DNA of 10,805 bases, taken from NCBI GenBank assembly GCA_964579765.1, contig CAZOIK010000327.1, forward strand, positions 1-10,805. The letters run 5' to 3'. Positions within the stretch are counted from its first letter, which is position 1. Every line of letters begins with the position of its first letter. Below, piece by piece: positions 1-4,933 of this stretch. The position numbers were made by a program, and so were the translations under genes. The stretch comes from DATNBT01 sp964579765. GTDB lineage: Bacteria; Acidobacteriota; Vicinamibacteria; Vicinamibacterales; CAVVIG01. The notes under the pieces were generated by a model. The model made no database searches. It had not been told where the DNA came from and saw only the letters and a program-made list of their open reading frames with translations.

Positions 1-865
1 GCACGTTGTGCACGCCGACGAGCGGCACCTCGAACGCGCCGAACGGCGACCCGTTCCTGCGGACCTGAAACGCGGTGCCGGCATCGCCCGGCACCACGTC
101 ATGAGCCTGCCATCCGGCGTCGGCGGAGGTGCCGAACGTCTGCATCCGGGAATGGGCCGTCTCGGCCACCGCTCGCGCGCCGGGGCTGTCCGCGCCGACG
201 AGCAGCAGCCCCTTGCGCGGCACCAGGTTCACCAGGCGCCGGAACGCGAGCGACACGGCGTCGAAGTCGGCGTAGATGTCGGCGTGATCGAACTCGACGT
301 TGTTGATCACGGCGATATCCGGCAGGTACTTCAGGAACTTGGCGGTCCTGTCGAAGAACGCGCTGTCGTACTCGTCGCCTTCGATGACGAAGTCGCGGCC
401 GCCGCCGAGCCGGTAGCTCGACCCGCCGTCGCCGAAGTTTCGCGCCACGCCGCCGACGAGCACGCTCGGATCGACGCCGCCGTGCGTCAACACCCATCCG
501 GTCAGCGACGTGGTCGTCGTCTTACCGTGCGTCCCGGCAATGACGATCGACCGCGCGCCCCAGAGAAAGTGCTCGCGGATCGCCTCGGGCAGCGAGCCGT
601 ACCTGATCTTCCGGTCGAGCACCTCTTCGAGCTCCGGGTTGCCGCGCGAGATCGCGTTGCCGACGACGACGAAGTCGATCTCCGAAGTAATGTGGTCGGC
701 CCGGTATCCGCTCTCGACCGGGATCTGCTCGGCGGCCAGAAAATCGCTCATCGGCGGATAGACGTCCTGATCCGAGCCGCGGACGTCGAAGCCGCGACGT
801 TTGAGCATCGCGGCCAGCGTGGCCATCGCGGTCCCGCAGATGCCGATGAAGTAGATGCGCTTCAC
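1..865 (-). CDS. mpl: Mpl: UDP-N-acetylmuramate:tripeptide (murein peptide) ligase, C-terminus cut by window edge
   Basis: Mpl is a cytoplasmic ATP-dependent ligase that joins the recycled peptide L-Ala-gamma-D-Glu-meso-DAP to UDP-MurNAc, bypassing MurC, MurD and MurE. Reading from the GTG at 865 gives 288 codons without a stop. The N-terminus KRIYFIGICGTAMATLA (residues 2-18) is the Mur-ligase nucleotide-binding start, and the ICGT form is typical of Mpl. GTHGKTTTT at residues 111-119 is the P-loop of the central ATPase domain. VIEGDEYDSAFFD, from about residue 160, is the Mpl/MurC-type EGDEYD motif. Full-length relatives have about 450 residues, so roughly the last third, including the C-terminal ligase domain, lies off the left edge. 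The GTG lies 1 base after the ldcA stop, so it is probably the third gene of the nagZ-ldcA-mpl operon and translationally coupled. No alternative upstream start fits as well. Identification is strong; MurC is the main alternative, and context argues against it. Confidence 0.93.
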   Translation of the reverse strand, partial: MKRIYFIGICGTAMATLAAMLKRRGFDVRGSDQDVYPPMSDFLAAEQIPVESGYRADHITSEIDFVVVGNAISRGNPELEEVLDRKIRYGSLPEAIREHFLWGARSIVIAGTHGKTTTTSLTGWVLTHGGVDPSVLVGGVARNFGDGGSSYRLGGGRDFVIEGDEYDSAFFDRTAKFLKYLPDIAVINNVEFDHADIYADFDAVSLAFRRLVNLVPRKGLLLVGADSPGARAVAETAHSRMQTFGTSADAGWQAHDVVPGDAGTAFQVRRNGSPFGAFEVPLVGVHNV

Positions 866-866
866 G

Positions 867-1796
867 CTATCGCACCGCCGCTTCTTCGATCACGAGCTTC
901 GGACGGCCGCCGGCGACGACACGGCACGCCACGCCGAGCGGCAGCGTGTAGGCTGGCCCGGTCGTATGTCCCGATGGAAAGCCGGCGACGATCGGCCCTG
1001 GAAAACCGGCGAGCACGTCGGCCATCACGCCGCGGCCGGTGACTGCTCCGCCCGGCTCGTCGCATCCGTTGAGCTCGCCGATGACGATCGCCGAGGCGCG
1101 CGCGAGAATGCCGGTCTGACGGAGCTGCGTGACCATCCGATCGAGGCGATACGGCCGCTCGCCCACCTCTTCGAAGAACAGCACGAAGCCGGCCGGCGGA
1201 TCGAACGCGAACCTCGTCCCCATCGTCGCCAGCAGCTGCGTGACGGTGCCGCCGAGCAGCATGCCCGTCGCCTCGCCGCGTGCGACGACCTCGAGGCCCG
1301 GCGGCGCGAGCTCGCCCAGCGGCTCGGCGCGCGAGACCGCGTTCAGAAACGATCGGCGGTCGTACTTCGCCTCGCCGCGGCTCAGGCACTGATCGATCAT
1401 CGGGCCGTGGAAGGCGACGACGCCGCACTGGATCGTCAGGAAGCTGAGAATCGCCGTGAGGTCGCTGTAGCCGATGAAGGGTTTGCACGCGCGCTTCGCT
1501 TCCTCGACGTCGAGCAGCGGCAGCAGCTGCGCGCTGCCGTAGCCGCCGCGCACCGCCACGATGGCGGCGATGGAGGGATCGCGCAACGCCGCACGCAGTG
1601 CGTTCGCGCGCGCCTCTGCCGCGCCAGCCAGGTAGACGGGCGATCCCTTGGCGAACACGCCGTCGTCGTACACCGGGTCGAAGCCGAGGCGCCGCAGCTC
1701 TTCGACGCCGGCGTCGAATTCGTCGCGCCTGAACGTGCTGGCCGGCGCGACGACGGCGACACGCGAGCCCGGCGTGAGCGCACGCGGCTTCAGCAT
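867..1796 (-). CDS. ldcA: LD-carboxypeptidase (peptidase S66, muramoyltetrapeptide carboxypeptidase)
   Basis: LdcA removes the terminal D-Ala from cytoplasmic murein tetrapeptides to give the tripeptide that Mpl reuses. The protein has 309 residues, the usual family length, and no signal peptide, which fits a cytoplasmic enzyme. The N-terminal block SRVAVVAPAS (11-20) and AVRGGYGSAQLLPLLD (81-96) are S66 landmarks. The expected triad is visible: Ser111 in FIGYSDLTA, a Glu in LFFEEVGE (209 or 210), and His277 in GFPSGHT. The start ATG shares its A with the nagZ stop (TGATG arrangement), which fixes the start and points to translational coupling. The stop is followed after 1 base by the mpl GTG. 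In the same frame the open reading continues upstream of this ATG antisense-like through nagZ; that extension is a GC artefact and is not included. Confidence 0.93.
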   Translation of the reverse strand: MLKPRALTPGSRVAVVAPASTFRRDEFDAGVEELRRLGFDPVYDDGVFAKGSPVYLAGAAEARANALRAALRDPSIAAIVAVRGGYGSAQLLPLLDVEEAKRACKPFIGYSDLTAILSFLTIQCGVVAFHGPMIDQCLSRGEAKYDRRSFLNAVSRAEPLGELAPPGLEVVARGEATGMLLGGTVTQLLATMGTRFAFDPPAGFVLFFEEVGERPYRLDRMVTQLRQTGILARASAIVIGELNGCDEPGGAVTGRGVMADVLAGFPGPIVAGFPSGHTTGPAYTLPLGVACRVVAGGRPKLVIEEAAVR

Positions 1797-2893
1797 CAGA
1801 GGAAGCGCGCCATCTCGTCGGCGATCGCGCGATGCTCGTCGCGTCCGAGCACCTGGCGCAGCGTCCGGCCGCGCGCCGGCCGCGACACCATCGCCGCGCC
1901 GAGGAACCGCTCCTTCGCCCGCTGCTGCCGCTTCAGCGCGTCTTCGACCCTCGAGTACGGCAGGCGCTCCGTTTCGACGGCGCGCACGAGCGCCTCGAGC
2001 GCGGCGGCCTGCGTGTCGTAGTCGGCGCTGCAGATCAGGACGCCGTCGCAGCCGGCCTCGACGGCCAGCACCGCCGCGTCCGGCACGGCATACGTGTTCG
2101 CGATGGCCTTCATCTCCAGGTCGTCGCTCAGGATCACGCCCTCGAATTTCAGCTCCCTGCGCAGCAGATCCGTGACGACGTGCTTCGAGAGCGTCGCGGG
2201 GCGCTCCTCGTCGAGCGCCGGTACGGACACGTGGGCGGTCATGATCGTCGCGACGTCGGCCTGCACGGCGGCGCGGAAGGGCACGAATTCCACCGCCCGC
2301 AGGCGATCCGGCGGATGCTCGACGAGCGGCAGCTCGAGGTGCGAATCGACGCTCGTGTCGCCGTGCCCCGGAAAGTGCTTGCCACAGGCAGCGACGCCCT
2401 CGGCCTGCAGCGTGCGGATGATCGTCGAGCCCAGCCGGCCGACCTCGTCGGCCTTGTCGGCAAGCGCGCGGTCGCCGATCACCGGGTTCTTCGCGTTCGT
2501 CAGCACGTCGAGCACCGGCGCGTAATCGAGCGTGATGCCGGCCGCCTTGAGCTCGGCGGCCAGCGCGCGGGCAAATCGCTCGGCGAGGCGCTCGTCGCCG
2601 CTCCGGCCGAGCGTCGCCATCGGCGGCCACTCGGTGAACGGCGCTTTCAGCCGCGCGACGCGCCCGCCTTCCTGATCGACGCTGACCCACAGCGGGAGAT
2701 CGGGCACGAGCCGCGCCGACTCGTACGCCAGCTCGGCGACCTGCTCGGGTTCGACGACGTTCCGGGCGAAGAGGATGACGCCGCCGAGTCCGAACTCCCG
2801 GGCGAGCGACGCGAGCTCCACCGGCACTTGATGGCCGCCGAAGCCCGCGATGAGGAGCCGGCCGATCTGCCGGCGAAGCGACCCTGACGGCAT
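1796..2893 (-). CDS. nagZ: NagZ: GH3 beta-N-acetylglucosaminidase
   Basis: NagZ cleaves GlcNAc from GlcNAc-1,6-anhydroMurNAc and its peptides during cell-wall recycling. The 365-residue protein begins at ATG 2893 and has no signal peptide, as expected for the single-domain cytoplasmic Gram-negative type. GH3 signatures are clear: WVSVDQEGGRVARLK (69-83), the long catalytic loop KHFPGHGDTSVDSH (172-185) with the Asp183/His185 acid-base dyad characteristic of NagZ, and SDDLEM (256-261), in which Asp257 corresponds to the nucleophile. It is the first gene of the minus-strand recycling operon and overlaps ldcA by 1 base. It is transcribed away from the GHMP kinase, with only 25 bases between the two start codons. 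The C-terminal 60 residues are Arg/Ala-rich and less conserved. Confidence 0.94.
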   Translation of the reverse strand: MPSGSLRRQIGRLLIAGFGGHQVPVELASLAREFGLGGVILFARNVVEPEQVAELAYESARLVPDLPLWVSVDQEGGRVARLKAPFTEWPPMATLGRSGDERLAERFARALAAELKAAGITLDYAPVLDVLTNAKNPVIGDRALADKADEVGRLGSTIIRTLQAEGVAACGKHFPGHGDTSVDSHLELPLVEHPPDRLRAVEFVPFRAAVQADVATIMTAHVSVPALDEERPATLSKHVVTDLLRRELKFEGVILSDDLEMKAIANTYAVPDAAVLAVEAGCDGVLICSADYDTQAAALEALVRAVETERLPYSRVEDALKRQQRAKERFLGAAMVSRPARGRTLRQVLGRDEHRAIADEMARFL

Positions 2894-2912
2894 GCGCCAA
2901 CGATTCTATAAT
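2884..2912 (+). promoter_or_regulatory. sigma70-like promoter for the GHMP kinase, possibly giving a leaderless mRNA
   Basis: A perfect TATAAT lies at 2907-2912. CTGACG (4 of 6 to TTGACA) lies at 2884-2889, with a 17-base spacer. Transcription starting about 7 bases after the -10 box would begin at the GTG at 2919, leaving no room for a ribosome-binding site. The -35 element lies inside the nagZ start region. The box is conspicuous in this GC-rich DNA. Seen directly: the hexamers and spacing. Inferred: their use in vivo. Confidence 0.55.
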
Positions 2913-2918
2913 TTCCCG

Positions 2919-3920
2919 GTGTCAAATCGCCGCTCCATCGAGACGTCCGCGCCGACGCGCAACGATCTGGCGGGCGGCACGATCGACATCTGGCCGCTCT
3001 ACCTCGCGCACGACGGCGCCTGCACCGTGAACGCCGCCATCAGCCTGCGGGCGCACGCCGCCATCGAGCCGCGTACGGACGGCCGCGTCGTGCTCGAGTC
3101 CATCGACACGGACAAGCGGGTCGAGGCGGCCCGCTGGCAGGATTTGAATCCACGCGGCGATTTGCCGCTGCTGGTGCTGCTCGCGCGCCACTACGGCCTC
3201 GCCAACGCGACGCTCACCACGCGCGGCGAATCGCCGGCCGGCGCGGGCATCGCGGGGTCGTCGGCGCTGGCGATTGCCGTCGCCGGCGCGCTGGCGCGCT
3301 GGTCCGGCGCGCCCGACGACGACGAGTTGCTGCTGCAGACGGCGATGAACGTCGAGTGCCAGACGATCCGCGTGCCGACCGGCGTCCAGGACTATCGGCC
3401 GGCGCTCTATGGCGGCGTCGCGGCCGTCGAACTCCGCACCGACGCCATCCGGCGGGTCACCATCGACGTCGATCCTCGCCAGCTCGAACGGCGCATCGTC
3501 CTCGCCTATACCGGCGCGCCGAGGAACTCGGGCACCAACAACTGGGAAATCACCAAGCGGCACATCGACGGCGACGCGTTCATCTTCGACTGCTTCGAGC
3601 GGATTCGCGACACGGCCGTGTCGCTCCGGCACGCGCTCGAGCGCGGCGACTGGGACGAGGTGGGACGCCAGATCGCCGCCGAGTGGGACAACCGGAAGCG
3701 CCTGGCGCCGGGCGTCTCGACGCCGAAGATCGACAACCTCATCGCCGCGGCGAAGGCGGCGGGTGCGACGGCGGCCAAGGTCTGCGGGGCGGGCGGCGGG
3801 GGGTGCCTCTTCTGCTACGGCCCGCCCGAGGCGCGCGCGGCCATTGAGCAGGCGCTCTCGCGCGGCGAAGCCCAGGTGCTCGACTTCACGATTGAGGCAG
3901 ACGGGTTGAGGTTCGAATGA
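2919..3920 (+). CDS. GHMP-family sugar kinase (galactokinase/heptose-kinase-like)
   Basis: The 333-residue cytoplasmic protein phosphorylates a small molecule, probably a sugar, with ATP. The three GHMP motifs are present: the N-terminal substrate motif APTRNDLAGGTIDIWPLY (11-28), the glycine-rich ATP loop SPAGAGIAGSSALA (105-118), and the C-terminal KVCGAGGGGCLFC (287-299). GVQDYRPALYGG (155-166) places Asp158 where relatives carry the catalytic base. It resembles proteins labelled galactokinase or D-glycero-D-manno-heptose 7-phosphate kinase, but the substrate cannot be read from sequence. The GTG at 2919 is preferred because family similarity starts about 10 residues later. ATG 2892 is also in frame but overlaps the nagZ start codon and lies before the -10 box. 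Divergent from nagZ-ldcA-mpl, it could act on recycled sugars; this is inference only. Confidence 0.88.
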   Translation: MSNRRSIETSAPTRNDLAGGTIDIWPLYLAHDGACTVNAAISLRAHAAIEPRTDGRVVLESIDTDKRVEAARWQDLNPRGDLPLLVLLARHYGLANATLTTRGESPAGAGIAGSSALAIAVAGALARWSGAPDDDELLLQTAMNVECQTIRVPTGVQDYRPALYGGVAAVELRTDAIRRVTIDVDPRQLERRIVLAYTGAPRNSGTNNWEITKRHIDGDAFIFDCFERIRDTAVSLRHALERGDWDEVGRQIAAEWDNRKRLAPGVSTPKIDNLIAAAKAAGATAAKVCGAGGGGCLFCYGPPEARAAIEQALSRGEAQVLDFTIEADGLRFE

Positions 3921-4083
3921 TGGTCCTTGGTGCCTGGTGCTTGGTTCCTGGTCCGTTCTTGGTCCGTGGTCCGTCCTTGGTCCGAGGTCCCCGGGGCGCG
4001 CGGACGGCACGGCGTCGCACGGACCTGGGACGAGGGACTCCGGACGGACCCAGCACCAAGTACCAAGCACCAGGAACCAGAGA
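3921..4083. repeat. Inverted array of 7-base repeats (TGGTNCN) after the GHMP kinase
   Basis: Starting right after the kinase stop, five contiguous heptads of the form TGGTNCN fill 3921-3955, and further TGGTCCG units occur at 3960-3973 and 3978-3984. The opposite orientation appears at 4042-4079. Aligning 3921-3958 with the reverse complement of 4042-4079 gives 30 of 38 matches with no gap and in heptad register, so the whole segment can fold as a long imperfect stem with an internal loop of about 80 bases. The loop carries a 30-base block repeated exactly at 4770-4799. It could serve as a terminator-like structure between the kinase and the next gene, or be a REP-like or STRR-like element. 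No transposase is linked to it. Confidence 0.7.
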
Positions 4084-4110
4084 CAGCCGATGAAACTGCC
4101 GATGCTGAGC
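3996..4110 (+). repeat. Direct repeat copy A (5' region and first seven codons of the 72-aa gene)
   Basis: This 115-base segment matches copy B at 4770-4882. Exact shared blocks are 30 bases (3996-4025 with 4770-4799), 17 bases (4058-4074 with 4831-4847) and 16 bases across the start codon (4079-4094 with 4851-4866), joined by diverged spacers. Similarity continues to the Ser codon ending at 4110. Copy A holds the functional-looking start and the 3' arm of the heptamer inverted repeat. Confidence 0.85.
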
Positions 4111-4308
4111 ACTGAAGACAAGCTCGCGGAGATCCGGCGGCTGTACTTCAAGACCACGGCCAAGACCGTCGAGCACGATCTCGCCCGGGCGCTCGACCTG
4201 CTGAAATCCATGCACACCGAAGAAGAACGCGAGCGCGCGACGGTGTACATGGAAGGCCTGGCGCAGATGCGCAAGGACTGGCAGCGGAACAAGCAGAAGC
4301 GACGGTAG
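4090..4308 (+). CDS. Small hypothetical charged helical protein (72 aa)
   Basis: I do not recognise a named family. The product has 72 residues and begins MKLPMLSTEDKLAEIRRLYF. It is rich in Lys, Arg and Glu, with a predicted mostly helical body (EHDLARALDLLKSM, EEERERATVYMEGLAQMRKD) and a very basic tail ending in NKQKRR. There is no signal peptide or membrane segment, so a small cytoplasmic, perhaps nucleic-acid-binding or adaptor protein is possible. Codon use is convincing: third positions are strongly G/C and residue composition is natural, unlike the antisense frames. No Shine-Dalgarno sequence is visible before ATG 4090; ATG 4102 is an alternative start. A degenerate copy of its upstream region and first seven codons lies at 4770-4882, which supports it as a unit that has been duplicated. 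Confidence 0.7.
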   Translation: MKLPMLSTEDKLAEIRRLYFKTTAKTVEHDLARALDLLKSMHTEEERERATVYMEGLAQMRKDWQRNKQKRR

Positions 4309-4342
4309 AGTTCCGCGGGCGCGCCGGCGGCACCGTCCCGGA

Positions 4343-4580
4343 GACCGGCAACACGCTCCCGCTGACCGGCAACGCCTTCCCGCCGACCGGCAACGCCCTC
4401 CCGCTGACCGGCAACACTCTCCCGCCGACCGGCAACGCCCTCCCGCCGACCGGCAACGCCCTCCCGCTGACCGGCAATACCTCCCCGGAGGCCGGCAACA
4501 CTTCCCGGGAGGCCGGCAACGCGCCGCCGCAGACCGGCAACACTTCCCCGGAGGCCGGCAACGCGTCGCCGCAGACCGGC
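4343..4580. repeat. 21-bp tandem repeat (minisatellite), 12 units
   Basis: GRCCGGCAAY recurs at 4343, 4364, 4385, 4406, 4427, 4448, 4469, 4490, 4511, 4532 and 4553. The twelfth unit at 4574 keeps only its first seven bases (GACCGGC). The period is exactly 21 bases with no indel, and a weak extra unit lies at 4322. The first 10 bases of each unit are nearly invariant, while the other 11 vary (for example GCCCTCCCGCT or ACTTCCCCGGA). Units 8-9 and 10-11 form a 42-bp higher-order repeat alternating ACTTCCC-type and GCG(C/T)CGCCGCA-type halves. Because 21 is a multiple of 3, all three minus frames stay open, giving Val-Ala-Gly-type heptapeptides, and a plus frame reads Thr-Gly-Asn repeats without a start codon. 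I regard it as non-coding. Confidence 0.92.
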
Positions 4581-4678
4581 ACGCCCGTCCAGGACGCCGT
4601 ACCGCGTGACCGGTGACGTGCGCGGCGTTGCCGTTCTGTTGCGGGTTGCGGCCGGCTGCCCGCACCCCCTGGCCCGAT

Positions 4679-4696
4679 TGGACGCGCGAGCGTCCA
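4679..4696 (-). terminator. Perfect 7-bp hairpin with tetraloop beside a gene-end copy
   Basis: TGGACGC (4679-4685) and GCGTCCA (4690-4696) pair perfectly around GCGA. On the minus strand it follows the stop codon of the ARKKIVASRT fragment by two bases, the place of a transcription terminator. There is no T-tract after it, so intrinsic termination is doubtful. It may be a remnant carried along with the fragment. Confidence 0.35.
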
Positions 4697-4698
4697 GA

Positions 4699-4735
4699 CT
4701 ACGTGCGGCTGGCGACGATCTTCTTGCGGGCGGCG
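4699..4735 (-). pseudogene. Displaced copy of the 3' end of the HEAT-like gene (last 12 codons and stop)
   Basis: Bases 4699-4735 match 8697-8733 at 35 of 37 positions. Both read on the minus strand as AARKK(I/V)VASRT followed by TAG. One difference is synonymous (Thr codon) and the other is a conservative Val/Ile change. This is the pattern expected if the sequence was once under protein-level selection or came from a paralogue. Upstream of the fragment (4736 onward) the similarity stops abruptly, and no matching gene body is present. It is therefore a gene-end relic rather than a gene. Confidence 0.6.
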
Positions 4736-4769
4736 GCGGGTTCCCCTTCCGCCGCGGCCTGCCCGAGGC

Positions 4770-4882
4770 GCGCGCGGACGGCACGGCGTCGCACGGACCG
4801 AGGGCGAAAGACTGCGGACGGACGGCGCAGAAGTACCAAGCACCAGGGACAGAGACAGCCGATGAAGCTGCGGATGCTCAGC
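4770..4882 (+). repeat. Direct repeat copy B (truncated duplicate of the 72-aa gene's 5' region)
   Basis: This 113-base copy of 3996-4110 retains the 30-base block, the TACCAAGCACCAGG arm and the start codon context (ATG at 4862, MKLRMLS). It lacks the 5' TGGTNCN heptad arm and diverges completely after the Ser codon, where copy A continues into the gene. The frame from ATG 4862 runs on antisense into the amidase gene and is not protein-like, so this is a broken duplicate. Confidence 0.8.
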
Positions 4883-4933
4883 GCCGGCGCACGCGATAGC
4901 GCCGACACCGCACTGCGCGGCGGCGAAGGACAA

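Larger units (their letters stand above)
4309..4933. other. 625-base gene-free interval made of repeats and gene fragments
   Basis: No convincing gene is seen between the 72-aa gene and the amidase. Open frames exist on both strands but are low-complexity, or have the Arg/Pro/Ala-rich composition of non-coding high-GC DNA. The interval contains, in order, a 21-bp tandem repeat (4343-4580), a perfect 7-bp hairpin with a GCGA loop (4679-4696), a copy of the last codons of the gene at 8697 (4699-4735), and a degenerate duplicate of the 72-aa gene's 5' region (4770-4882). It looks like a site where pieces of other loci have been inserted or left by deletion. Confidence 0.75.

Noticed and set aside
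1832..2887. 351-codon plus-strand open frame opposite nagZ
   Set aside because: It mirrors nagZ codons, is rich in Arg/His/Asp/Val, has no recognisable domain, and nagZ is certain.
867..2900. 677-residue single protein combining the ldcA frame with upstream sequence
   Set aside because: The upstream two-thirds is an alternative frame of nagZ with no natural composition. The ldcA start at 1796 is fixed by overlap and family alignment.
4343..4580. CRISPR array
   Set aside because: The period is 21 bases with no unique spacers of fixed length, the variable half is itself repeated, and no cas gene is near.
4311..4616. Plus-strand Thr-Gly-Asn heptapeptide repeat protein reading through the minisatellite
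   Set aside because: The frame has no start codon, differs from the frame of the preceding 72-aa gene, and no slippery site joins them. Base changes do not favour third positions.
2922..4784. 620-codon minus-strand open frame opposite the GHMP kinase and across the repeats
   Set aside because: It is antisense to a clear kinase, has Arg/Ala-rich composition and passes through a 21-bp repeat that keeps every minus frame open. This is a high-GC artefact.
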